Shown: positions 32,784 to 41,856 of the stretch, piece by piece
Position numbering within the stretch: the first letter of the stretch is position 1
Layout of the letters: every line of letters starts with the position of its first letter
DNA from: Streptomyces antibioticus
GTDB taxonomy: Bacteria; Actinomycetota; Actinomycetes; Streptomycetales; Streptomycetaceae
Assembly (NCBI RefSeq): GCF_002019855.1
Contig: NZ_CM007717.1
Coordinates: 5,809,043-5,873,042, forward strand
DNA length: 64,000 bases
Reading direction: 5' to 3'
Notes under the pieces: model-generated
Told to the model about the DNA's origin: nothing
The model's database searches: none
The model's input: only the letters and a program-made list of their open reading frames with translations
Program-made: the position numbers and the translations under genes

Positions 32784-33860
32784 ATGTTCGAGGCCGTCGA
32801 AGACCTCCTCGGTGAACACGCCGATCTGGAGAAGAAGCTCGCCGACCCGTCGGTCTTCGCCGACCAGGCCAACGCGCGCAAGCTCAACAAGCGGTACGCC
32901 GAGCTGACCCCGATCGTCGCCACCTACCGCTCCTGGAAGCAGACCGGCGACGACATCGAGACCGCCCGCGAGTTCGCCGCCGACGACCCCGACTTCGCCG
33001 CCGAGGTCAAGGTGCTCGACCGGCAGCGCGAGGAACTCACGGAGAAGCTGCGCCTCCTCCTCGTCCCGCGCGACCCGAGCGACGACAAGGACGTCATCCT
33101 GGAGATCAAGGCGGGCGCGGGCGGCGACGAGTCGGCCCTGTTCGCCGGCGACCTGCTGCGCATGTACCTGCGCTACGCCGAGCGCGTCGGCTGGAAGACC
33201 GAGATCATCGACGCCACCGAGTCCGAGCTGGGCGGCTACAAGGACGTCCAGGTCGCCGTGAAGACCAAGGGCGGCCAGGGCGCCACCGAGCCCGGCCAGG
33301 GCGTGTGGGCGCGGATGAAGTACGAGGGCGGGGTGCACCGGGTGCAGCGCGTCCCGGCGACCGAGTCGCAGGGCCGCATCCACACCTCCGCCGCCGGTGT
33401 CCTCGTCACGCCCGAGGCGGAGGAGGTCGACGTCGAGATCAACCCGAACGACCTCCGCATCGACGTCTACCGGTCCTCCGGGCCCGGCGGACAGTCCGTG
33501 AACACCACCGACTCCGCCGTGCGCATCACGCACATTCCCACCGGAGTCGTCGCTTCCTGCCAGAACGAGAAGAGCCAGCTTCAGAACAAGGAGCAGGCGA
33601 TGCGTATCCTGCGCTCCAGGCTGCTCGCGGCGGCGCAGGAGGAGGCGGAGCGGGAGGCCGCCGACGCCCGCCGCAGCCAGGTCCGCACCGTCGACCGCTC
33701 CGAGAAGATCCGTACCTACAACTTCCCGGAGAACCGCATCTCGGACCACCGCGTCGGCTTCAAGGCGTACAACCTGGACCAGGTCCTGGACGGCGACCTC
33801 GACGCGGTGATCCAGGCATGCGTCGACGCGGACTCGGCCGCGAAGCTCGCAGCCGCGTAA
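32784..33860 (+). CDS. prfA: peptide chain release factor 1
   Basis: The 358-residue RF1 shows the PAT stop-codon reading motif in VQRVPATESQGRIH and the catalytic GGQ in RSSGPGGQSVNTTDS (about residue 235), which marks RF1 (UAG/UAA) rather than RF2. It hydrolyses peptidyl-tRNA at stop codons. ATG after AGGAG. Followed 36 bp on by prmC, which methylates the GGQ glutamine. Confidence 0.97.
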   Translation: MFEAVEDLLGEHADLEKKLADPSVFADQANARKLNKRYAELTPIVATYRSWKQTGDDIETAREFAADDPDFAAEVKVLDRQREELTEKLRLLLVPRDPSDDKDVILEIKAGAGGDESALFAGDLLRMYLRYAERVGWKTEIIDATESELGGYKDVQVAVKTKGGQGATEPGQGVWARMKYEGGVHRVQRVPATESQGRIHTSAAGVLVTPEAEEVDVEINPNDLRIDVYRSSGPGGQSVNTTDSAVRITHIPTGVVASCQNEKSQLQNKEQAMRILRSRLLAAAQEEAEREAADARRSQVRTVDRSEKIRTYNFPENRISDHRVGFKAYNLDQVLDGDLDAVIQACVDADSAAKLAAA

Positions 33861-33896
33861 GGCTGTGCACGCTCGAGTACGACACGGAGGACTTGC

Positions 33897-34742
33897 GTGA
33901 ACCTGCTGCTCGCAGAGGTGGCCCAGGCCACCCAGCGGCTGGCCGACGCCGGCGTGCCCTCGCCGCGCAACGACGCGGAGGAGCTGGCCGCGTTCGTGCA
34001 CGGCGTGAAGCGCGGTGAACTCCACTCCGTGAAGGACTCCGACTTCGACGCCCGGTACTGGGAGGTCATCGCCCGGCGCGAGCAGCGCGAGCCGCTCCAG
34101 CACATCACCGGGCGGGCCTACTTCCGGTACCTGGAGCTCCAGGTCGGCCCCGGAGTCTTCGTGCCGCGCCCCGAGACCGAGTCGGTCGTCGGCTGGGCCA
34201 TAGACGCGGTCCGCGCCATGGACGTCGTCGAGCCGTGCATCGTCGACCTGTGCACCGGCTCCGGCGCCATCGCGCTCGCCCTCGCCCAGGAGGTGCCGCG
34301 CTCGCGCGTGCACGCCGTGGAGCTGTCCGAGGACGCCCTGGTGTGGACCCGCAAGAACATGCAGGGCTCCAGGGTCGACCTGCGGCAGGGCAACGCCCTG
34401 GACGCCTTCCGGGACCTCGACGGCCAGGTCGACCTGGTCGTCTCCAACCCGCCGTACATCCCGCTCACCGAATGGGAGTACGTCGCTCCCGAGGCGCGGG
34501 ACTACGACCCCGAGCTGGCCCTGTTCTCCGGCGAGGACGGCCTGGACCTGATCCGGGGCCTGGAACGCACCGCGCACCGGCTGCTGCGCCCCGGCGGTGT
34601 CGTCGTCGTCGAGCACGCCGACACCCAGGGCGGCCAGGTGCCGTGGATCTTCACCGAGGAGCGGGGCTGGGCCGACGCGGCCGACCACCCGGACCTCAAC
34701 AACCGCCCCCGCTTCGCGACCGCCCGCCGGGCCATGCCGTGA
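33897..34742 (+). CDS. prmC: release factor glutamine methyltransferase
   Basis: The 281-residue SAM-dependent methyltransferase has an N-terminal helical domain, then VDLCTGSGAIALALAQEV (SAM loop) and the NPPY catalytic motif in LVVSNPPYIPL. It methylates the Gln of the GGQ motif in RF1 and RF2. GTG start after CGGAGGA. Its pairing with prfA is a conserved operon. Confidence 0.95.
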   Translation: MNLLLAEVAQATQRLADAGVPSPRNDAEELAAFVHGVKRGELHSVKDSDFDARYWEVIARREQREPLQHITGRAYFRYLELQVGPGVFVPRPETESVVGWAIDAVRAMDVVEPCIVDLCTGSGAIALALAQEVPRSRVHAVELSEDALVWTRKNMQGSRVDLRQGNALDAFRDLDGQVDLVVSNPPYIPLTEWEYVAPEARDYDPELALFSGEDGLDLIRGLERTAHRLLRPGGVVVVEHADTQGGQVPWIFTEERGWADAADHPDLNNRPRFATARRAMP

Positions 34743-34806
34743 ACCCCCGGGCGCACACCCCCCAGACTTCCGTCCAGCAGTACGTGCACGAGGAGGCCCG
34801 CTAGAC

Positions 34807-35454
34807 ATGGCTCGGCGATACGACACCAACGACGCGACCGACCGTGTGACCGGTCTGCGCGAGGCCGCGTCCGCCGTCCGCCGTGGCGAGCTCGTGGTCC
34901 TCCCGACCGACACGGTGTACGGCATCGGCGCCGACGCGTTCACCAAGGAGGCCGTCGGCGATCTGCTGGAGGCCAAGGGCCGCGGCCGCAACATGCCCAC
35001 GCCCGTCCTCATCGGCTCCCCGAACACGCTGCACGGCCTCGTCACGGACTTCTCCGAGCTGGCCTGGGAGCTGGTCGACGCCTTCTGGCCGGGCGCGCTC
35101 ACGCTCGTCGCCCGGCACCAGCCGTCCCTCCAGTGGGACCTGGGCGACACCCGGGGCACGGTCGCCGTGCGCATGCCGCTGCACCCGGTCGCCATCGAGC
35201 TGCTCACCGAGGTCGGCCCGATGGCCGTCTCCTCCGCCAACCTCACCGGCCACCCGGCGCCGGAGAACTGCGACTTTGCCCAGGAGATGCTCGGCGACTC
35301 CGTCTCCGTCTACCTCGACGGCGGCCCCACCCCCGGCAACGTGCCGTCCTCGATCGTCGACGTCAGCCGCGAGGTGCCGGTGCTGCTGCGGGCGGGGGCG
35401 ATCTCGGCGGACGAGCTGAGGAAGGTCGTACCCGACCTCGAGGTGGCGAATTGA
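34807..35454 (+). CDS. L-threonylcarbamoyladenylate synthase (Sua5/YwlC/YrdC family)
   Basis: This 215-residue YrdC-fold protein reads RRGELVVLPTDTVYGIGADAF (nucleotide site), KGRGRNMPTPVLI, FWPGALTLVA and GPMAVSSANLTGHPAP. It makes threonylcarbamoyl-AMP from threonine, bicarbonate and ATP for the t6A modification of tRNAs reading ANN codons. It lacks the long C-terminal Sua5 extension. Stop overlaps the TTG start of the next gene by four bases. Confidence 0.93.
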   Translation: MARRYDTNDATDRVTGLREAASAVRRGELVVLPTDTVYGIGADAFTKEAVGDLLEAKGRGRNMPTPVLIGSPNTLHGLVTDFSELAWELVDAFWPGALTLVARHQPSLQWDLGDTRGTVAVRMPLHPVAIELLTEVGPMAVSSANLTGHPAPENCDFAQEMLGDSVSVYLDGGPTPGNVPSSIVDVSREVPVLLRAGAISADELRKVVPDLEVAN

Positions 35455-36131
35455 CAGCCCCTGACGCGGGGCGTGGCATAGGCAACGGGGAGCGCGCCGC
35501 GGAGATCACGACGACCTTCGTCGGACTGCCGCGCGACACCTTCCGCATCCTCCACGTCAGCACCGGCAACGTCTGCCGCTCGCCCATCACCGAGCGGCTG
35601 ACCCGGCATTTCGTGTCGCAGCGGCTCGGGGTGCTGGGCGGCGGGCTGATCGTGGAGAGCGCGGGCACCTGGGGCCACGAGGGCGCGCCGATGGAGTCCA
35701 ACGCGGAGACCGTGCTGGCCGACTTCGGCGCGGACGCCTCCGGCTTCACCGGGCGTGAGCTGCTCGACGAGCACGTCATCATGGCCGACCTGGTGCTGAC
35801 CGCGACCCGCGACCACCGTGCCCAGGTCATCTCCATGGGGCACTCGGCGGGGCTGCGCACCTTCACGCTGAAGGAGTTCACCCGGCTGGTCAACGCGATC
35901 GACCCCGCGACGCTGCCGCCGCTGGAGGAGGGTGTCGTACGGCGGGCCCGGGCGCTGGTGCGGGCCGCGGCGGCGCTGCGGGGCTGGCTCCTCGCGCCGA
36001 CGCTGGAGGCGGACGAGGTGTACGACCCGTACGGGGCGCCCCTGCCGTTCTTCCGCTCGATCGGGGACGAGATACATCAGGCGCTGGATCCGGTGGTGAC
36101 GGCGCTGACGGGGGTTCCGGCGCGGATGTGA
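35451..36131 (+). CDS. low-molecular-weight phosphatase-like protein with Ser for catalytic Cys
   Basis: The 226-residue protein has the LMW-PTP fold (RILHVSTGNVCRSPITERLT near residues 32-51; VESAGTWGHEGAPM; MADLVLTATRDHR; the general-acid loop near DPYG). In active enzymes the P-loop starts with Cys (C-x-G-N-x-C-R-S). Here the codon is AGC, giving Ser37, while Cys42 and Arg43 remain. It should therefore not form the cysteinyl-phosphate and may bind rather than hydrolyse phosphotyrosine. TTG start overlaps the Sua5 stop, so it is translationally coupled. Streptomycete homologues at this locus are annotated as phosphatases. Confidence 0.85.
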   Translation: MTAPDAGRGIGNGERAAEITTTFVGLPRDTFRILHVSTGNVCRSPITERLTRHFVSQRLGVLGGGLIVESAGTWGHEGAPMESNAETVLADFGADASGFTGRELLDEHVIMADLVLTATRDHRAQVISMGHSAGLRTFTLKEFTRLVNAIDPATLPPLEEGVVRRARALVRAAAALRGWLLAPTLEADEVYDPYGAPLPFFRSIGDEIHQALDPVVTALTGVPARM

Positions 36132-36228
36132 CCCGGGGGCGGGGCCGCCCCTGCCGGAGGTGGGGCGCGGTGGGGCTGCGGCGGGCCTACATTGGACGTA
36201 CGTCATTGTCGGCGCCTCGGAGTCCACC

Positions 36229-37467
36229 ATGTCGGTCGTTCCCGTTCACGAGGCCGATGTTCTGCGTGGGCAGGACCCCGAGCTGGCGGAGATCCTGGAC
36301 GGGGAGCGGGAGCGCCAGGCGACGTCGCTCCAGTTGATCGCCGCCGAGAACTTCACCTCGCCCGCCGTGCTGGCCGCGCTGGGCTCACCGCTGGCCAACA
36401 AGTACGCGGAGGGCTATCCGGGCGCCCGGCACCACGGCGGCTGTGAACTGGTCGACGTCGCCGAGCGGCTCGCCGTGGACCGCGCCAAGGCCCTCTTCGG
36501 GGCCGGCCACGCCAACGTACAGGCGCATTCCGGCTCGTCGGCCGTGCTGGCGGCGTACGCGGCGCTGCTGCGGCCCGGGGACACCGTCCTCGCCCTCGGG
36601 CTGCCCTACGGCGGGCATCTCACCCACGGGTCGCCGGCGAACTTCTCCGGGCGCTGGTTCGACTTCGTCCCCTACGGGGTGGACGCCGAGACCGGGCTGA
36701 TCGACTACGAGCAGGTCCGCACCCTGGCCCGTACGCACCGGCCCAAGGCGATCGTGTGCGGTTCCATCGCCTACCCCCGCCATATCGACTACGCCCTCTT
36801 CCGGGAGGTCGCCGACGAGGTGGGCGCCCATCTGATCGCCGACGCCGCGCACCCGATCGGCCTGGTGGCCGGGGGAGCGGCGCCCAACCCCGTGCCGTAC
36901 GCCGATGTCGTGTGCGCCACCACGCACAAGGTGCTGCGGGGTCCGCGCGGCGGGATGCTGCTGTGCGGCGCCGAACTGGCCGAGCGGGTGGACCGGGCCG
37001 TCTTCCCCTTCACGCAGGGCGGTGCGCAGATGCACACCGTCGCGGCGAAGGCGGTGGCGTTCGGGGAGGCGGCGACGCCCGCGTTCACCGTGTACGCCCA
37101 TCAGGTCGTCGCCAACGCCAAGGTGCTCGCGGCCGGGCTCGCGGCCGAGGGGCTCGCCGTGACGACCGGTGGCACGGACACGCATCTGATCACCGCGGAT
37201 CCGGCGCCGCTGGGTGTCGAGGGGCGGGCCGCGCGCGGGCTGCTGGCGGCCGCCGGGATCGTGCTGGACTGCTGCGCGCTGCCGCACGCCCACGACCGCG
37301 GGCTGCGGCTGGGCACGGCGGCGGTGACCACACAGGGGATGCGGGAGGAGGAGATGGCCCGGATCGCGGCGCTGATCGCGGGGGTGCTCAGGAAGGAGAC
37401 CGAGGTCACGAAGGCGCGGGCCCAGGTGCGGGAACTGACGGGCGCGTTCCCGCCGTATCCCGCCTGA
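36229..37467 (+). CDS. glyA: serine hydroxymethyltransferase
   Basis: The 412-residue fold-I PLP enzyme reads LQLIAAENFTSPAVL, YAEGYPGARHHGGCE, the HG loop LTHGSPANFSG, IADAAHPIGLVAGG and the PLP lysine in VCATTHKVLRGPRGG. It interconverts serine and glycine, charging tetrahydrofolate. The ATG at 36229 follows CGGAG; the frame stays open upstream. This position in streptomycetes holds a second, diverged GlyA copy (the SCO5364 type), so it may not be the only one in the genome. Confidence 0.93.
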   Translation: MSVVPVHEADVLRGQDPELAEILDGERERQATSLQLIAAENFTSPAVLAALGSPLANKYAEGYPGARHHGGCELVDVAERLAVDRAKALFGAGHANVQAHSGSSAVLAAYAALLRPGDTVLALGLPYGGHLTHGSPANFSGRWFDFVPYGVDAETGLIDYEQVRTLARTHRPKAIVCGSIAYPRHIDYALFREVADEVGAHLIADAAHPIGLVAGGAAPNPVPYADVVCATTHKVLRGPRGGMLLCGAELAERVDRAVFPFTQGGAQMHTVAAKAVAFGEAATPAFTVYAHQVVANAKVLAAGLAAEGLAVTTGGTDTHLITADPAPLGVEGRAARGLLAAAGIVLDCCALPHAHDRGLRLGTAAVTTQGMREEEMARIAALIAGVLRKETEVTKARAQVRELTGAFPPYPA

Positions 37468-37629
37468 AACGGGGTAGGCGCGCGGGTGGACGCGCCCCCG
37501 TGCGCCCGAAGCCACAGCCGCGCGTGCAACCATCGTCGCTACCCGGAAGTCCCCACACATATGCGCCGCGTCGGAGTCGATCGCTAGGGTGTGGGGCTGA
37601 GATGGCCAGCGAGATCTGTGGGGAAGCCC

Positions 37630-38934
37630 GTGCGTGAATACCTGCTGACGCTCTGCATCACGGCCGCGGTGACCTACCTGCTGACAGGGCCGGTACGGAA
37701 GTTCGCGATCGTGGCCGGAGCGATGCCGGAGATCAGGGCCCGTGACGTGCACCGGGAACCGACTCCGCGGCTCGGCGGTATCGCCATGTTCTTCGGGCTG
37801 TGCGCCGGTCTGCTGGTCGCGGACCACCTCACCAACCTCAACGAGGTCTTCGAGAAGTCCAACGAGCCGCGCGCCCTGCTCTCGGGCGCCGCCCTGATCT
37901 GGCTGATCGGCGTCCTGGACGACAAGTTCGAGATCGACGCGCTGATCAAGCTGGGCGGCCAGATGATCGCCGCCGGCGTGATGGTCATGCAGGGTCTGAC
38001 GATCCTGTGGCTGCCCATCCCGGGCGTCGGCACGGTGGCGCTCACCCAGTGGCAGGGCACCCTGCTGACCGTGGCCCTGGTCGTGATCACCATCAACGCG
38101 GTGAACTTCGTGGACGGCCTCGACGGCCTCGCCGCCGGCATGGTGTGCATCGCGTCGGCCGCGTTCTTCATGTACGCCTACCGCATCTGGTACTCGTACG
38201 GCATCGAGGCCGCCGCCCCGGCGACGCTGTTCGCGGCGATCCTTATGGGCATGTGCCTGGGCTTCCTGCCGCACAACATGCACCCGGCGCGGATCTTCAT
38301 GGGCGACTCGGGCTCGATGCTGATCGGGCTGGTGCTGGCGGCGGGCGCGATCTCGGTCACCGGCCAGGTCGACCCGGACCTGATGAACCTCTACACGAAC
38401 TCCGAGCGCAGCGCGGTCCACCAGATGGTGCCGGTCTACATCCCGCTCGTGATGCCGCTCACGATCATCGCGATCCCGGCCGCCGACCTGATCCTGGCGA
38501 TCGTCCGCCGGACCTGGCGCGGTCAGTCGCCGTTCGCCGCGGACCGCGGGCATCTGCACCACCGTCTGCTGGAGATCGGCCACTCGCACAGCCGCGCGGT
38601 CCTGATCATGTACTTCTGGTCGGGCCTGATCGCCTTCGGCACCCTGGCCTACTCCGTCAACGCGGGCGCCATGTGGATCGTCCTCGGCGTCGTCTTCCTC
38701 AGCGCCCTGGGCCTGGTACTCCTCCTCCTGCCCCGCTTCACCCCACGGGCGCCGCGCTGGGCGGAGGCGTTCATTCCCCCGCGCTACCGCCGACGTGGGG
38801 CCGTCGTGGAGCCCGAGCCGGCGGCGCCGCCCACGGCTGCCGTCGAGGAAGAGCCCCGCACTCCCGTCGCCGCCGGTGCGATGCGCGCCAATGGGGCCAC
38901 GGCGCTCAGCGCGCGTACCCGCAGCCGCCCGTAG
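37630..38934 (+). CDS. polyprenyl-phosphate GlcNAc-1-phosphate transferase (MraY/WecA family)
   Basis: This is a 434-residue polytopic membrane protein with about 11 helices. Family motifs are seen: HREPTPRLGGIAMF, the Asp pair in GVLDDKFEID, NFVDGLDGLAAG, MGDSGSMLIG, and DRGHLHHRLLEIGHS. It moves GlcNAc-1-phosphate (or a relative) to undecaprenyl or decaprenyl phosphate, starting wall polymer synthesis. The C-terminal 60 residues are a Pro/Ala-rich cytoplasmic tail. GTG start after GGGGAAG. It precedes atpI, as in mycobacteria. Confidence 0.92.
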   Translation: MREYLLTLCITAAVTYLLTGPVRKFAIVAGAMPEIRARDVHREPTPRLGGIAMFFGLCAGLLVADHLTNLNEVFEKSNEPRALLSGAALIWLIGVLDDKFEIDALIKLGGQMIAAGVMVMQGLTILWLPIPGVGTVALTQWQGTLLTVALVVITINAVNFVDGLDGLAAGMVCIASAAFFMYAYRIWYSYGIEAAAPATLFAAILMGMCLGFLPHNMHPARIFMGDSGSMLIGLVLAAGAISVTGQVDPDLMNLYTNSERSAVHQMVPVYIPLVMPLTIIAIPAADLILAIVRRTWRGQSPFAADRGHLHHRLLEIGHSHSRAVLIMYFWSGLIAFGTLAYSVNAGAMWIVLGVVFLSALGLVLLLLPRFTPRAPRWAEAFIPPRYRRRGAVVEPEPAAPPTAAVEEEPRTPVAAGAMRANGATALSARTRSRP

Positions 38935-39145
38935 AACGGGCCGCCGTGACGCTGCCTTCTCGCGGGGCGAGGTTGGCCAAAAGTTCCCTCTGAGGTAATT
39001 GAGGCAAAAGGTGAAGGCTGGACCAAGCCTGTGACCAGTGCCCTTCCCTTTCGCTGAATTCGTTCCTCTGGACAGCTCTCCGGCGCACAAGTGCGGAATG
39101 AGTCGTACCGGTGGGGAATGGCGGCGTTGTGCCGTGCATATGCGT

Positions 39146-39175
39146 TTGTGACCGCTGAGCGGGGTGATCTAGGGT
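39146..39175 (+). promoter_or_regulatory. probable promoter of the small secreted protein gene
   Basis: TTGTGA and TAGGGT are 18 bp apart, close to the streptomycete TTGACN-18-TAGRRT consensus, about 70 bp before the start at 39246. The rest of 38935-39245 shows no gene. Confidence 0.4.
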
Positions 39176-39245
39176 TTCGGGCCGAGGCGACGCGTTCATG
39201 ACCAGGACGCATTACGTCGCCTCTGCTTACCGAAACGGAGGGAAC

Positions 39246-39581
39246 ATGCGTAAATTCGTCAGCGGGATCGCGGCGATGGTGGCGCTGAGTGGTTCGCTCG
39301 GCGTCTTGGGTGCGACCCAGGCGGTGGCCCAGCCGCAGGCTGCCCAGGCCGCGCAGGCGGTCCAGGCTGCCGACTGCGTCAAGCTGGTCGACACCTACAC
39401 CAAGAGGTTCAACCGGTACGTCAAGGTGAAGAACTCCTGTGCCCGGACCGCGTGTTTCAGCGTCACGGTGGCCGCCCGCCGGGACCCGGAATTCAGCATC
39501 GGCCGGAACAAGACGCAGAGCTTCGCCTATGGCGGAGTTCTGTGGACCGAAGCGAGCGGCGTCAAGAACATCGACTGCTGA
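39246..39581 (+). CDS. small secreted protein with four cysteines
   Basis: This 111-residue exported protein has a signal peptide (MRKFVSGIAAMVALSGSLGVLGATQAVA, cut near AVA-QP), then an Ala/Gln/Val-rich spacer (QAAQAAQAVQAADC) and a small strand-rich domain with four Cys (ADC, NSC, TAC, IDC), likely two disulphides. ATG after GGAGG. I do not recognise the family; size and disulphides suggest an extracellular inhibitor, antimicrobial or structural peptide, none of them shown. Confidence 0.75.
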   Translation: MRKFVSGIAAMVALSGSLGVLGATQAVAQPQAAQAAQAVQAADCVKLVDTYTKRFNRYVKVKNSCARTACFSVTVAARRDPEFSIGRNKTQSFAYGGVLWTEASGVKNIDC

Positions 39582-40009
39582 AACGCGGCACGAATGAGTG
39601 AGGACTGCCACGTCGGCTCGCACCGCGTGTGACGGTCCGGCCCTGTGCCCCGGTGGGAGCCGCTTTCCCGCCGGGGCGCAGGTGTGTCCGGAGGGGCGGC
39701 GGATGGCGGCCCGCAAGGTAAGAGTCTGACTAGAGCATTGCCAAATCATGAGGGAACGAACCGGTCCAATATCAGACACATGGGCCGCGTTCCTGCACAG
39801 ACGCGCGCCTTCACTCTCATGTGTGACAGTGGGCACACCCTCAGGTAAAGACCTCATCAAATAGTTTGTGATACCGTTCACGAGAACTCCCCGGACAGAG
39901 CCGAAGGGCCCGAAGTGCGAAGGCCCACCGGTGTGAGGTTCTCTCTCAGCCCGGGACTACGCTCGTCCATGACGACACCCCTGCCCCCCTTGAAAGCGGA
40001 GTTGCCGCC
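39582..40009 (+). other. region upstream of the atp operon
   Basis: 428 bp with no supportable gene. It includes a relatively AT-rich stretch (39840-39890) that is the likely place of the atp promoter, but I cannot assign -35 and -10 boxes with confidence. Confidence 0.4.
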
Positions 40010-40465
40010 ATGCCGTCCAACGACGTCCGGATCCTGGCCCAGGCCGCCGTGCCCACAGCCGCCGTCGGCGCTATCGCCGCCGTCGTCAGTGGCGTGGTCG
40101 CCGGCGGCGAGGGAGCCCTCGGAGCCGTCGTCGCCACGGTCCTGGTCATCGCGTTCATGGGCCTCGGGATGTACGTCCTGAACCGCACCGCCCGATCGCT
40201 GCCGCACCTGTTCCAGGCGATGGGCCTCATGCTCTACGCGGCGCAGATCCTGTTGCTGTTCATCTTCCTCGCCGCGTTCAAGGACACCACGCTCTTCAAC
40301 CCCCGGGCCTTCGCCATCACGCTCGTCGTCGGCACCCTCGCTTGGATCGCCGCACAGACGCGCGCGCACATGAAGGCCAAGATCCTCTACGTCGAACCCG
40401 AATCGGGCTCCACCACGACCTCCTCGAAGGGCGAGAAGCCCGAAAACTCGGGGCACTCGTCGTGA
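40010..40465 (+). CDS. atpI: ATP synthase protein I
   Basis: The 151-residue protein has four membrane helices (VPTAAVGAIAAVVSGVVAGG, LGAVVATVLVIAFMGLGMYVL, LFQAMGLMLYAAQILLLFIFL, AFAITLVVGTLAWIAAQ) and a Ser/Thr-rich tail. AtpI aids assembly of the c-ring. First gene of the operon; atpB starts 225 bp on. Confidence 0.85.
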   Translation: MPSNDVRILAQAAVPTAAVGAIAAVVSGVVAGGEGALGAVVATVLVIAFMGLGMYVLNRTARSLPHLFQAMGLMLYAAQILLLFIFLAAFKDTTLFNPRAFAITLVVGTLAWIAAQTRAHMKAKILYVEPESGSTTTSSKGEKPENSGHSS

Positions 40466-40690
40466 GGGGTAGGGCCGGTATAAAGACGTCTGAGAGATCC
40501 TGCTATCGTCCGGTGCCAACTGCGGCATCGCGGGCGCGGGCATCCGAGCTGACGCCTGTTCAATCGCGAGGCGAGATGCCCCCAAGCCGCCCCCACATCC
40601 GTAACACCAGTCCAGTGCCGAACCGCGGCCGCGCGCCGCGCCGACACAACGAGGTTGCCGTACCTATGCGCCACGCTGAAGGAGCCCGCG

Positions 40691-41512
40691 GTGAGTGCTG
40701 ACCCGACGCAGGTGCTCGCCTTCGAGACCGACTGCCACATCTTCGACGGCTGTGGTTTTCCGGCCCCCGGCCTGCACTCGTTCCTGTTCGAACCCATCTG
40801 GGGTGACGGGGACAGCAACTTGTACTTCAACAAGACCATGCTGCTCGCCCTGCTCGGTTCGGTCATCGTCGTCGGCTTCTTCTGGGCCGCCTTCCGCAAG
40901 CCGAAGGTCGTGCCCGGCAAGCTCCAGATGGTCGCCGAGGCGGGTTACGACTTCATCCGGCGCGGTGTCGTGTACGAGACCATCGGCAAGAAGGAGGGCG
41001 AGAAGTACGTTCCGCTGATCGTCTCGCTGTTCTTCTTCGTCTGGATGATGAACCTCTGGTCGATCATCCCGCTCGCCCAGTTCCCGGTGACGGCGATCAT
41101 CGCGTACCCCGCCGTACTCGCCCTGATCGTCTACGTCCTGTGGGTCTCGCTGACCTTCAAGCGTCACGGCTTCGTCGGGTTCTTCAAGAACGTCACCGGT
41201 TACGACAAGTCGCTCGGTGCGGTGCTGCCGCTCGCGATGCTCATCGAGTTCTTCTCGAACCTGCTGGTGCGCCCCTTCACGCACGCGGTGCGACTCTTCG
41301 CGAACATGTTCGCCGGTCACACCCTGCTGCTGCTCTTCACGATCGCGAGCTGGTACCTGCTGAACGGCATCGGCATCGCCTACGCCGGCGTCAGCTTCAT
41401 CATGACGATCGTGATGACGGCCTTCGAGCTGTTCATCCAGGCGCTGCAGGCGTACGTGTTCGTGCTCCTGACGTGCACCTACATCCAGGGCGCCCTGGCC
41501 GAGCACCACTGA
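40691..41512 (+). CDS. atpB: ATP synthase subunit a
   Basis: This 273-residue Fo subunit has the essential Arg in LLVRPFTHAVRLFANMFAGHTLL (helix with the proton half-channels) and the C-terminal helix FIQALQAYVFVLLTCTYIQGA. GTG start after GAAGGA. Works with the c-ring in proton translocation across the plasma membrane. Confidence 0.96.
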   Translation: MSADPTQVLAFETDCHIFDGCGFPAPGLHSFLFEPIWGDGDSNLYFNKTMLLALLGSVIVVGFFWAAFRKPKVVPGKLQMVAEAGYDFIRRGVVYETIGKKEGEKYVPLIVSLFFFVWMMNLWSIIPLAQFPVTAIIAYPAVLALIVYVLWVSLTFKRHGFVGFFKNVTGYDKSLGAVLPLAMLIEFFSNLLVRPFTHAVRLFANMFAGHTLLLLFTIASWYLLNGIGIAYAGVSFIMTIVMTAFELFIQALQAYVFVLLTCTYIQGALAEHH

Positions 41513-41583
41513 GCGCCCTCGTACACCCCTTGATCGTCCGGTGGCCAACCCCCACCGGTCCGTAAAGAAAAGGAAGAACTGGC

Positions 41584-41814
41584 ATGTCCCAGACCCTTGC
41601 CGCTGTCACCGGCTCGCTCGGCTCCATCGGTTACGGCCTCGCTGCCATCGGCCCCGGCGTCGGCGTCGGCATCATCTTCGGTAACGGCACGCAGGCTCTC
41701 GCCCGCCAGCCCGAGGCGGCCGGCCTGATCCGCGCCAACCAGATCCTGGGCTTCGCCTTCTGTGAGGCGCTCGCCCTGATCGGTCTGGTCATGCCGTTCG
41801 TCTACGGCAAGTGA
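41584..41814 (+). CDS. atpE: ATP synthase subunit c
   Basis: The 76-residue hairpin protein has helix 1 with the GPGVGVGIIFG glycine pattern, polar loop RQPEAAG, and helix 2 with the proton-carrying Glu in GFAFCEALALIGLV. Forms the rotor ring. Good GGAAGAA upstream; high ring copy number is usually matched by strong translation. Confidence 0.97.
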   Translation: MSQTLAAVTGSLGSIGYGLAAIGPGVGVGIIFGNGTQALARQPEAAGLIRANQILGFAFCEALALIGLVMPFVYGK

Positions 41815-41856
41815 TCTAGCGATCCACGACCAGCCGACTAGACGAAAGGCACTGAC

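Noticed and set aside
34235..34804. Alternative plus-strand frame inside prmC
   Set aside because: Out-of-frame shadow; prmC carries the NPPY and SAM motifs in its own frame.
36385..39090. 900-codon minus-strand frame opposite glyA and the membrane transferase
   Set aside because: Overlaps two well-supported genes; sequence is low-complexity Arg/His/Gln, typical of reverse frames.
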